This document shows, one piece after another, positions 6,371-13,641 of a DNA stretch of 20,951 nt. The notes beneath the pieces are model-generated. The model was not told the origin of the DNA and did not search any database. It saw only the letters and a list, made by a program, of their open reading frames with translations. A program made the position numbers and the translations under genes. Each line of letters starts with the position of its first letter. The first letter of the stretch is position 1. This DNA is from Desulfosarcina sp. (lineage in GTDB: Bacteria > Desulfobacterota > Desulfobacteria > Desulfobacterales > Desulfosarcinaceae): positions 1 to 20,951 of the forward strand of contig DAOWNV010000010.1 in the NCBI GenBank assembly GCA_030642405.1. Direction: 5' to 3'.

Positions 6371-8167
6371 TCAGGCCTCTTTAATAACGATATTCGTCTC
6401 TTTTTCCGCTCGCTCGATCTGGATTTCGTTGGTGGTAGACATCTCAGCTTTAAAACACAGAGCCCACATCATCACGATACCCAAAATCCACCATGCGATC
6501 TGCCAGGACCACAGTGGAGTGAAACCACAAAAGGCGAACGCTTTGTTACCCAAGATACAGGCAGGTCCAATGGCAAAGACATACCAGACGGGAGTGGCTA
6601 TCTTCATCACGCTTCGCCACTGCTTGCCTGATGCACTTGGCTCGTCGATGTCATCAAGGAAGTTTCTCACCTCTGCCTGACGCTGGGCTGTCTCCTCATC
6701 ATCCTTAGCACCCAAGACTTTGCAAAGTAAAGCAACCACTAGTCCGCTGGCGGTTCCCCAGAAAGCACAGTGCATGGATAAGGGGTTCGGCCAAACTTTG
6801 TAAGTTAGAAATACGGCAACCATACCGGTTAGAACACCGAGAACAGCACCGAGCCTCGGAATCTTCACGCCCCAGATAACACCCAGCAACAGTATGTACA
6901 TAACAAAGCCGAAGGCTGTTGCCAACGCTCCGAGAATAACCAATGCTGCCTTGGATGTAACACCTACAGTCAGTGCCAGAATGGTCAGAAGGGTTGCAAA
7001 TACACGGTTCATCCAAATCTGTTCAGCATGACCGGCTTGCTGTTTACGAATATAGCGCCAATAAACGTCACGAAGAAGAATGGAACCACCGGTACCGATG
7101 TAGGGAGCTGCAGTCGAGTGAATAGCTGCTATTGCGCCCATGAAAACAATGCCCAGCATAAAAGGTGGCAAGAACTCTTTCATCAGGGTTGGCACAACCG
7201 TAGCCTGGTTTAGGTTCGCAAATGCCGGGTTGCCGGCAAGCTCAAGGATTTTAGCTCCCATCCCTTGGAAAGCGGTGAAAAAGAACAGGGCAAAGCCGAC
7301 CACGAAAGTAGACATAAAAGCTTGCTGCCACGCTAGCGGTTTGGGAGATTTAAGACCGAAAGTCCACATGGTGAAAGCCGGTGAACTTTGAATCCCCATA
7401 AGAGCGAACATGTATGTAAGCACCATGACTGCTGTCCATGCGGATTCACCTTCCGCACCACCAAGACCAATGTTGATCACACGAGGTACTTCCAGTAATT
7501 TTGCATCCAGGTTATGAACCGCAGCTGAAAAACCAGACCATCCACCGAATTGTTCGGATGTAATAACAAAGAATCCAAGAATGAGAATACCGCCCACGAG
7601 AAGGAGAAATTGAATTACGCCGACCCAGGTGGAAGCCTTCAAACCTCCGGTACATACATAGAACCATACGATAAAAGCCATAAAGATTGCACCGAATGTG
7701 ATCGGCACACCGGCAATGATGTTGAACAATGCAGCCGAAGCCATCAACTGTACCGCCGAGTAAAAAATAGAGTACAAAACTGCCGTTAACACGACAAGAA
7801 ACCGCAGTGGCTCTGAATTGAAATAGTAGGCATACATATCGCCCGGGGTGATGAAGCCGTAACGTTTTCCCAACAACCAGGTCCGTTTAGAAAAAAAAGT
7901 ACCCGTAATGGGAATGGTAAGTACATAAAACGATGCAAACGCATAGGCCAAGCCATCCCGCCAGATCAGGCCGGGATGTCCTATAAAAGTCCAGCCTGAA
8001 AATGATGCCGCCGTTGCTGCTAAAAGGAAGGCGAAAAAGGGGATGGACCTTCCGGCAATCGCGTAACCCGCTGAAGTCTTTTCTGTAAAGTAACCCTTAA
8101 GCCCCCAATAAAAACAATAAATAATGTAAAGCCCAAGCATGATATAAACCCACGTCGTTCCGCTCAT
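6371..8167 (-). CDS. Sodium:solute symporter (SSS family), probable acetate/monocarboxylate uptake
   Basis: The protein has 598 residues and about 13 membrane helices of the LeuT-fold SSS family. The N-terminal segment ATAASFSGWTFIGHPG and the mid-protein GGLKASTWVGVIQF match conserved SSS signatures, the second corresponding to the 'GGL-x-A-x-x-x-T-D-x-x-Q' region. The last part (about 490-598) has a polar loop rich in Glu/Asp, two or three more helices and a charged tail. The ATG has AGGAGG seven bases upstream. The gene lies about 158 bases after the acetyl-CoA synthetase gene and is followed by a 28-residue membrane peptide. The family moves solutes such as acetate, propionate, proline or pantothenate with sodium. 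The acs neighbour makes acetate or another short-chain acid the best guess. It is not a close match in layout to ActP, so no gene symbol is given. Confidence 0.88.
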   Translation of the reverse strand: MSGTTWVYIMLGLYIIYCFYWGLKGYFTEKTSAGYAIAGRSIPFFAFLLAATAASFSGWTFIGHPGLIWRDGLAYAFASFYVLTIPITGTFFSKRTWLLGKRYGFITPGDMYAYYFNSEPLRFLVVLTAVLYSIFYSAVQLMASAALFNIIAGVPITFGAIFMAFIVWFYVCTGGLKASTWVGVIQFLLLVGGILILGFFVITSEQFGGWSGFSAAVHNLDAKLLEVPRVINIGLGGAEGESAWTAVMVLTYMFALMGIQSSPAFTMWTFGLKSPKPLAWQQAFMSTFVVGFALFFFTAFQGMGAKILELAGNPAFANLNQATVVPTLMKEFLPPFMLGIVFMGAIAAIHSTAAPYIGTGGSILLRDVYWRYIRKQQAGHAEQIWMNRVFATLLTILALTVGVTSKAALVILGALATAFGFVMYILLLGVIWGVKIPRLGAVLGVLTGMVAVFLTYKVWPNPLSMHCAFWGTASGLVVALLCKVLGAKDDEETAQRQAEVRNFLDDIDEPSASGKQWRSVMKIATPVWYVFAIGPACILGNKAFAFCGFTPLWSWQIAWWILGIVMMWALCFKAEMSTTNEIQIERAEKETNIVIKEA

Positions 8168-8183
8168 AACATTTCCTCCTGTG

Positions 8184-8220
8184 CCTTTTTGTCAATAAAT
8201 TTGACCGGCCGCCAAAAAGG
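8184..8220 (-). promoter_or_regulatory. Intercistronic hairpin just upstream of the symporter
   Basis: CCTTTTTG (8184-8191) and CAAAAAGG (8213-8220) are exact reverse complements; inside them TCAA (8192-8195) and TTGA (8201-8204) also pair around AATAAAT-type bases. In the minus-strand transcript the structure ends about nine bases before the AGGAGG of the symporter. It could mark an mRNA processing or attenuation point between acs and the symporter, or a weak terminator of acs. Function is inferred. Confidence 0.4.
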
Positions 8221-8256
8221 TTGTCGATCTACCCGATCGCACGAGAGCCTTTCCCG

Positions 8257-8267
8257 TCACCTCCTTT
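8257..8267 (-). promoter_or_regulatory. Perfect Shine-Dalgarno sequence without a well-placed start codon
   Basis: The minus strand reads AAAGGAGGTGA, which includes the ten-base complement of the usual 16S rRNA 3' end. No ATG, GTG or TTG follows at 5-12 bases. A 13-codon frame starts at an ATG overlapping it (8229-8270) but has no good site of its own. It lies about 90 bases before the symporter start, so it may be a ribosome standby site or the relic of a lost gene. Confidence 0.35.
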
Positions 8268-8325
8268 CATGACCCTGCCAGGTCCTTGTCGAAGCTGATC
8301 GCTCCAACACGGACCGTTAAAAGGT

Positions 8326-10359
8326 TTATCGTTGAACCATCTGTTTTATTTCTTCTACAATCTCCGGATTTGCCAGGGTCATCACATTGCCCACATCCGT
8401 TTTGTTGGAGATTGCACCCAGCACACGCCGCATGATCTTCCCGGAACGTGTTTTTGGCATGTCTTTAACGATCCAGACCTTACGAGGTTTGGCAATCTTG
8501 CCGATCTCTTCGCAAATTGTGTCATTAATGGTTTTTGCAAGCTCCTCACTGGCTTCGAAACCTGGTTTTAGAGCAATGTAAAGATCCGGTTCCTTGCCCT
8601 TGATATCATGGACTACCGGTACAACCGCAGCTTCGGCTACTTCCGGGACAACCAGTGCGGCGGATTCGATTTCTTTAGTACCCAGGCGGTGGCCTGAAAC
8701 GTTGATCACATCGTCGATTCGACCGAGGATTCTGAAATATCCATCTTGTGCTTCAACGGCTGCATCACCTGTCAGGTATGGCCAATCCCGCCAGTCTTTG
8801 CTATTGGGATCCTTACAATAGCGGGTAAAATAGGTGTCAACGAAACGGTCTCTATCACCCCAGATGGTCATAAACATACCCGGCCATGGATTCTGGATGC
8901 AGATGTTACCGGCTTTTCCAGCTCCCTGCGGAAGCACATCACCCACATCATCGTAAATAATCGGGTGAATACCGGGCATTCCAGGACCTGCGCTTCCCGG
9001 TTTCATCGGGGTGATGGCCGGCAAGGTGCTGCAGAGGAATCCACCGGTTTCCGTCTGCCACCAGGTATCAACGATAATCGCCTCTCCCTTTCCCACTTCT
9101 TTGTGGTACCATTTCCATACTTCCGGTTCGATAGGTTCACCAACAGTTGTCATATGTTTGAAGTGGTAGTTGTATTTGGCCGGTTCATCCGGCCCAAGTT
9201 TTCTCAAGGCGCGGATGGCTGTTGGTGCGGTATGGAAAATATTTACATCCAGGTCTTGAGCAATCCGCCAGGAGCGGCCTGGGTCAGGATAGGTCGGGAC
9301 ACCTTCATACATGACGGTGGAAGCGCAGTTGGCCAATGGTCCGTAGACGATGTACGAGTGTCCGGTGATCCAGCCGATATCGGCCATACACCAGTATACA
9401 TCCTCCGGCTGAATGTCCTGCACGTATTTGGACGTTCCGGTGACATAGGCGAGATAGCCGCCGGTGCCATGCTGACAGCCCTTGGGTTTGCCTGTGGTAC
9501 CACTTGTATACATAAGGAATAGCGGATCTTCGGAATTCATTTTTTCCGGTTCAACACGGGCACCATAGTAGTCTTTAAGAACGTCATTGACAAAAAAGTC
9601 ACGTCCATCCACCATGGGAGTCTTCGCGGAATATTTTCCCGGATACCGCTGCCAGACCAACACCTTGTCTACGACTTGTCCGTCTTTGGTTGCATGCTCT
9701 ACGGCCACATCTGCATTTTGTTTGTGATCCAACAAGGTACCGCTTCGGTAATAAGCATCCGCTGTGATGAGGATTCTACTGCCTGAATCGACGATACGAT
9801 CAGCACAGGCCGTACCACTAAAACCGCCAAACACCTGAGAGTGGATCACGCCTAGGCGTGCACAGGCCAGCATTGTGATAGGCAGTTCGGGAATCATCGG
9901 CATGTGCAGCGTAACGCAGTCACCGCGTTTCAGACCGGCAAAATCTCTAAGCAATGCTGCAAATTCGTTTACCCTCACGTAGAGTTCCTGATAGGTGATG
10001 TGAGCGTATCCTTCTTGCAGTGGTTCAGGTACGAAGTGAATGGCTGTTTTGTTTTTATTCTTGGCTAAATGACGGTCGATACAATTATAGCTGGCGTTGA
10101 TTTTCCCACCTTTGAACCACTTGTAGCACGGTGCATCACTTGTATCGAGGATCTCATCCCAATATTCATACCAATCCAAAAGGTCCGCATATTCCTTGAA
10201 ACAGTTTGGAAAGTTATCCAGGCTCATCCTTTCATAAATGCTCTTGTCCGTCATGTTCGCCTGGGCAATAAACTCAGTTGACGGGTAGTAGTAGGCTTCT
10301 TCTTTCCAGTGTACGGCTATTTGCGCCTCTGATGTCTCTACGACTTCGTTTTCTGCCAT
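8326..10359 (-). CDS. acsA: Acetyl-CoA synthetase (acetate-CoA ligase, AMP-forming)
   Basis: The 677-residue enzyme activates acetate with ATP and CoA to acetyl-CoA through an acetyl-AMP intermediate, in the cytoplasm. It is full length for the family (about 650) with about 25 extra N-terminal residues. Signatures in order: YTSGTTGKPKG (about 284-294, ATP loop), DTWWQTETGG (about 431-440, acyl pocket Trp typical of acetate enzymes), GRIDDVINVSGHR (about 546-558, hinge and CoA half), and PKTRSGKIMRR with the catalytic Lys near 641, the residue that is acetylated in regulated Acs proteins. The chosen ATG (10357-10359) has GGAGGAG seven bases upstream; a GTG two codons earlier sits too close to that site. 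It lies 174 bases after the TetR-type gene and is followed by the symporter, forming an acetate uptake and activation unit. A role in acetate oxidation or assimilation fits a sulfate reducer. Confidence 0.96.
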   Translation of the reverse strand: MAENEVVETSEAQIAVHWKEEAYYYPSTEFIAQANMTDKSIYERMSLDNFPNCFKEYADLLDWYEYWDEILDTSDAPCYKWFKGGKINASYNCIDRHLAKNKNKTAIHFVPEPLQEGYAHITYQELYVRVNEFAALLRDFAGLKRGDCVTLHMPMIPELPITMLACARLGVIHSQVFGGFSGTACADRIVDSGSRILITADAYYRSGTLLDHKQNADVAVEHATKDGQVVDKVLVWQRYPGKYSAKTPMVDGRDFFVNDVLKDYYGARVEPEKMNSEDPLFLMYTSGTTGKPKGCQHGTGGYLAYVTGTSKYVQDIQPEDVYWCMADIGWITGHSYIVYGPLANCASTVMYEGVPTYPDPGRSWRIAQDLDVNIFHTAPTAIRALRKLGPDEPAKYNYHFKHMTTVGEPIEPEVWKWYHKEVGKGEAIIVDTWWQTETGGFLCSTLPAITPMKPGSAGPGMPGIHPIIYDDVGDVLPQGAGKAGNICIQNPWPGMFMTIWGDRDRFVDTYFTRYCKDPNSKDWRDWPYLTGDAAVEAQDGYFRILGRIDDVINVSGHRLGTKEIESAALVVPEVAEAAVVPVVHDIKGKEPDLYIALKPGFEASEELAKTINDTICEEIGKIAKPRKVWIVKDMPKTRSGKIMRRVLGAISNKTDVGNVMTLANPEIVEEIKQMVQR

Positions 10360-10423
10360 GTTCACGCTCCTCCAATTAAAGTTGTAAGGTCAGTTTACAC
10401 GACGTCTTGGAATTTTTCATTTT

Positions 10424-10446
10424 CTTTGCTATCGGTTTCGGCAAAG
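10424..10446. promoter_or_regulatory. Inverted repeat in the acs upstream region (candidate operator)
   Basis: CTTTGC (10424-10429) and GCAAAG (10441-10446) are exact reverse complements around 11 bases. The repeat lies about 65 bases before the acs start, between the TetR-type gene and acs, so it could bind a dimeric regulator such as the TetR-type protein next door. The same gap holds an eight-C run (10482-10489). No clear promoter was identified. Confidence 0.28.
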
Positions 10447-10533
10447 CAATCGAGAAAACTCCTCCTCTCCCCAGCAATAATCCCCCCCCTTTCGTATTAC
10501 TAAGTTGTTTTTAATCAATAGCCATCACATCAA

Positions 10534-11166
10534 TTAATTTAATGAAATTCCTCGAAAAAAAATCTCGAAGGCGGTATCAAGAGTCGTTTTTAAGAAGTCC
10601 TTTTCTCCGTCAATCATTTTTTTGCTGGTTTCCCATAAAATGATCCCTGAAAAGAGTGACCAAAAGATATCAGCGACAACCACCGGTTTGTAATCCACAA
10701 GACGTTTGTTTTTAATACCGTCTTCGAAGATATCCGCCATGACCTTTAAAGCACTGCGGCTTAATTTATCAATTTGGTCTACTATATCCGGTGAAAGCTT
10801 TTTCAGTGTTTCACTGGACTGCATATGAAACATATTGATGAGAATGAGCGGATCGAATTCATATACATCGTACATGGCATTCTTAAGTGCATTGAGACGT
10901 TGTGTGACACCCGAAACCGGTTCCGCACGTACATGTTCCAAACGAATCATTAAATATTGCAGAATTCGAAGAGACAAATATGAGTATAGTTCATCCTTGT
11001 TTTTAAAATAGAGATAGAGAGTCCCCTGACTCAGCTCTGCTTCTTTGGCGATGTCATACATGGTTGCCTTGCTGAATCCCTTATCCGTAAACACACGTTT
11101 TGCAGCAACCAGGATTTGTTGCCTACGCCGTTCCCGCTCCCTCTCTTTACGTTCCCTTATTCCCAT
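10534..11166 (-). CDS. TetR/AcrR-family transcriptional regulator
   Basis: The protein has about 210 residues. A very basic N-terminus (RERKERERERRR) leads into a TetR helix-turn-helix at about 18-62, with the classic SQGTLYLYFKNKDEL recognition segment. The rest is a helical ligand and dimerisation domain that cannot be tied to an inducer. The start is uncertain: ATG at 11164-11166 has only a weak GGA site, while a TTG five codons earlier (11179-11181) has AGGA six bases upstream. A strong promoter (11200-11227) lies directly in front, and a 12-base palindrome overlaps its -10, which would fit self-repression. The next gene on the same strand is acs, so control of acetate or acyl-CoA metabolism is the likely job. 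TetR proteins of this kind often sense acyl-CoA compounds; that is family knowledge and not seen here. Confidence 0.9.
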   Translation of the reverse strand: MGIRERKERERERRRQQILVAAKRVFTDKGFSKATMYDIAKEAELSQGTLYLYFKNKDELYSYLSLRILQYLMIRLEHVRAEPVSGVTQRLNALKNAMYDVYEFDPLILINMFHMQSSETLKKLSPDIVDQIDKLSRSALKVMADIFEDGIKNKRLVDYKPVVVADIFWSLFSGIILWETSKKMIDGEKDFLKTTLDTAFEIFFRGISLN

Positions 11167-11199
11167 ATAAAATGAATCCAATTTATTTCCTAAATTTAA

Positions 11200-11227
11200 A
11201 TTTTATATTTTATTTATTATTTGTCAA
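11200..11227 (-). promoter_or_regulatory. Sigma-70-type promoter of the TetR-type gene with overlapping palindrome
   Basis: On the minus strand TTGACA (11222-11227, perfect -35) is followed after 16 bases by TAAAAT (11200-11205, -10 with five of six matches), in a very AT-rich segment. The predicted start of transcription is near 11193. The perfect palindrome AAATTTAAATTT (11192-11203) overlaps the -10 and could be the operator of the regulator it drives. Confidence 0.65.
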
Positions 11228-11342
11228 GTATTTATTGTTCATTTTTTTAAGTTTTTAATATTTATTGGGTGTAAACAGCAATACCTTGCAAAACGACAGC
11301 AACCGCTTTTTCAATAATCATGATTCAAATTGTTGGATGGAA

Positions 11343-12293
11343 TTATTCAGAAAGGAGGAAATCGGGATGGTGGATCAGTTTGTCAAGCTCCGATTGCAGT
11401 GAGTTTAACTGCTCGCGTGACTCAAAAGACAAGGTCACCTTGTAAGTTTTGCTTTCAAAGAATCGCGGAGGAAGCAATTTCATGCGGAAATTCAATTTCA
11501 AGTCCTTCACAAACTGATGAAAAACTGTTTCACGCTTACTCAACTCCGGGAATCTCATCTTTTTTAAAACTATTCGCAGGGTGTTAACTCTTTGAGGTGC
11601 GGACAAGTCGTTATTGGCAATGATGGATTCGACCGCCTTACTTTCGATGAGTTGAACTATCGGAATCTCGTCTCTGAGGGAGATTTCCGACAACAAAGTT
11701 AGAAGTTCCCGTTGAACATTCAGACCAGGTGTTAGCTTCCGGAACAGATCGTTTACCGCATCGGCATCCGCAGCATCCCACTGATTGATCTCTAATGCGA
11801 TCGGAATGGCAACGCTACCTTCAAGGATGGCTTGCTGGAAAGATTCAGGCATGTCAGCGATGGGCCGAATTCTATCCAATGCATTCAGATTGCTGGGCAA
11901 TCCAATGGATTCAGCAATTTCCAATGTAACGTCCGGCCCATCGGAATAGCGTTGGATCAGTGCACTGGCACGGGATTGCTCGACAACATTCAAGGATCGT
12001 TGAAAAGCATTATCAGAAACGGCAATCTGCGCATAATGGATTGCAGGTGAACCGGGTGAAAGGAGCCGACAAAGAAGCGATGATAGTTTCAAGGATCTGC
12101 ATGCAGCAAGCCGCCGGAAACCGCAGATCACCTGGTAAGAAGATTTTTTCCTGACGAGCAGAGGAGGCTGTAAAACGCCGATGGCGCTTATAGACAGCGC
12201 CAGTTCGGAAATATCGTCATTGGTTGTGATTTGATAATTGTTATCCGTGAAATCTATTTGATCCAGCAGAACATCGACAAACTCATAATCCAT
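11343..12293 (-). CDS. ParB/Srx-domain protein, orphan
   Basis: The protein has 316 residues. The N-terminal 90 or so form a ParB-like nuclease/CTPase fold: the segment ELALSISAIGVLQPPLLV matches the ParB 'I-x-x-x-G-L-x-Q-P' box, and CGFRRLAA (57-64) sits at the GERRxRA phosphate-binding box, with Phe in place of the usual Glu. The middle is helical, with a possible helix-turn-helix region (about 100-150, EIAESIGLPSN). The C-terminal third is basic and unassigned. There is no parA beside it and no parS-like palindrome was noted, so a classical partition role is unlikely. It may be a DNA-binding or CTP-dependent regulator. Its ATG lies inside the end of purC (11-base overlap), so it is probably translated from the purC message. 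Confidence 0.75.
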   Translation of the reverse strand: MDYEFVDVLLDQIDFTDNNYQITTNDDISELALSISAIGVLQPPLLVRKKSSYQVICGFRRLAACRSLKLSSLLCRLLSPGSPAIHYAQIAVSDNAFQRSLNVVEQSRASALIQRYSDGPDVTLEIAESIGLPSNLNALDRIRPIADMPESFQQAILEGSVAIPIALEINQWDAADADAVNDLFRKLTPGLNVQRELLTLLSEISLRDEIPIVQLIESKAVESIIANNDLSAPQRVNTLRIVLKKMRFPELSKRETVFHQFVKDLKLNFRMKLLPPRFFESKTYKVTLSFESREQLNSLQSELDKLIHHPDFLLSE

Positions 12294-13179
12294 GATTGTT
12301 ACCGGTAAGCAGGACCAACGCTTCTACATATTTTGTACGGGTATTATCAATCACTTCCTTGGGAAGAGTGGGACCGGGGGGGGTTTTATCCCAGTTAAGC
12401 GAAAGCAGATAGTCGCGCAGGTATTGTTTGTCGAAACTTTTCTGCGAACCTCCGGGAGCATACGACTTTTCGGGCCAAAAACGTGAAGAATCCGGTGTCA
12501 AAACTTCGTCTATCAGAATCACTTCGTTGTCAACCAATCCGAATTCGAATTTGGTATCTGCAATCAGGATTCCCTTTTCAGCGGCAATTTGTGCTCCTTT
12601 TTCGTAGATAGCCAAAGAAAGGTCCCTCACCTTTTCCGCCAGCGGTCCACCGATTCGTCTTGTCATTTCATCGAAATCAATATTAATGTCATGTTTCCCA
12701 ACTTCCTCTTTTGTCGATGGTGTGAATATGGGTTCCGGCAACCGGTCGGACTCCTCGAGCCCGGAAGGGAGAACGATACCGCAAACGGTACCGTCTTTTT
12801 TGTAGGATTTCCAACCAGACCCGGTAATATATCCGCGTACCACACATTCCACAGGAAGAGGTTGGGCTTTTTTTACAAGGATACTTCTCCCATCCAGGAA
12901 CTGTGCGTAAGGTTGACAGGATTCGGGGAATTTGGAAACGTCAGCCGTGATAATATGATTTTCAACCAATGAAGCCATGATATCAAACCAAAAAAGCGAA
13001 ATCAGTGTTAGGACAACTCCCTTATCCGGTATAGGATCGGGCATTACAACATCAAAAGCGGACATACGATCCGTGGTCACCATTAAATAAGCATCGCCGA
13101 TAGCGTACATGTCCCTCACTTTACCCCGCTGAACGAGGTCTAAAGTGGAAAAATCTGTTTCCTGAACGACACGAGTCAT
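12283..13179 (-). CDS. purC: SAICAR synthetase (phosphoribosylaminoimidazole-succinocarboxamide synthase)
   Basis: The 298-residue enzyme joins aspartate to CAIR with ATP to give SAICAR, a step of purine synthesis. Family motifs are clear: RGKVRDMY (18-25), ECVVRGYITGSGWKSY (111-126), PIFTPSTKEEVGKHD (150-164), IADTKFEFG (206-214) and DEVLTPDSSRFW (224-235). It belongs to the longer form of the family (about 300 residues) and not the roughly 240-residue Escherichia coli form. The ATG at 13177-13179 has GAGGA nine bases upstream. It overlaps the following ParB-like gene by 11 bases and lies 69 bases after the PilZ gene, all on the minus strand. No purine riboswitch or PurR-like site was recognised upstream, so it may be expressed from the signalling genes' transcript or from a nearby unseen promoter. 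Confidence 0.97.
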   Translation of the reverse strand: MTRVVQETDFSTLDLVQRGKVRDMYAIGDAYLMVTTDRMSAFDVVMPDPIPDKGVVLTLISLFWFDIMASLVENHIITADVSKFPESCQPYAQFLDGRSILVKKAQPLPVECVVRGYITGSGWKSYKKDGTVCGIVLPSGLEESDRLPEPIFTPSTKEEVGKHDINIDFDEMTRRIGGPLAEKVRDLSLAIYEKGAQIAAEKGILIADTKFEFGLVDNEVILIDEVLTPDSSRFWPEKSYAPGGSQKSFDKQYLRDYLLSLNWDKTPPGPTLPKEVIDNTRTKYVEALVLLTGNNHGL

Positions 13180-13248
13180 TAGAATAATTCCTCTTCTTCC
13201 TTTTTAAGGTCTTGTTGGTCTGTGAAATATAAATCGGAAAAGTTTTTT

Positions 13249-13599
13249 TTATTCTTTGGCGGATTTTTTGTGAAATGCCTTGATGTATAGTTTAAGAAAA
13301 TGAAATGAGCTATCATCAATATCCAAAAACTGGATTCCGGATTGATACATGTCGTATTTTGCTGCTCGGGAAAAGATCACTTTCCCGCGAATGGTCAGCA
13401 TCTCCTCTTGAAGTCCCAATACCACATCGATTGTTTCATTTTTACCCAACGACACATGTGTTTCAAGCATGATGCCCGACTCGGAGACATTCATAGTTCG
13501 TCCCATGCCTTGCATGATTGCATTATCGTTTTCATCCAGATGAACATAGTTGAGCAGATAGATGGAGTCAACTCTGGAATGTTTTCTATTTTCAGTCAC
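13249..13599 (-). CDS. PilZ-domain protein, probable cyclic di-GMP receptor
   Basis: The single-domain protein has 116 residues. It has both PilZ binding motifs: RKHSR (Arg5-x-x-x-Arg9) near the start and NVSESG (Asn37-x-Ser-x-x-Gly42), the usual D/N-x-S-x-x-G. It should therefore bind cyclic di-GMP and pass the signal to a partner. The start is a GTG (13597-13599) with AAAGGTG seven bases upstream. The gene follows the DUF4388/cyclic-nucleotide-domain gene after 42 bases on the same strand, in a row with an MglA-like GTPase and a TPR-like protein. This suggests a role in motility, pilus or polarity control. The output partner is not visible from sequence. Confidence 0.88.
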   Translation of the reverse strand: MTENRKHSRVDSIYLLNYVHLDENDNAIMQGMGRTMNVSESGIMLETHVSLGKNETIDVVLGLQEEMLTIRGKVIFSRAAKYDMYQSGIQFLDIDDSSFHFLKLYIKAFHKKSAKE

Positions 13600-13641
13600 T
13601 GCGATTCACCTTTGTTGCAATCTTGTAGGTTTCCGGTAGAT

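Noticed and set aside
8229..8270. 13-codon leader frame between acs and the symporter
   Set aside because: Its ATG has no well-spaced ribosome binding site and the peptide is Gly/Lys-rich with no regulatory codon run; only the Shine-Dalgarno-like sequence itself is reported.
8746..9522. Long plus-strand open frame (258 codons) opposite acs
   Set aside because: It lies wholly inside the clearly coding acs gene on the other strand, has no recognisable domain and no good ribosome binding site, and is a codon-bias shadow.
11316..11325. AATCATGATT palindrome between the ParB-like and TetR-type genes
   Set aside because: It is ten bases long in AT-rich DNA, not near the promoter boxes, and could easily be chance.
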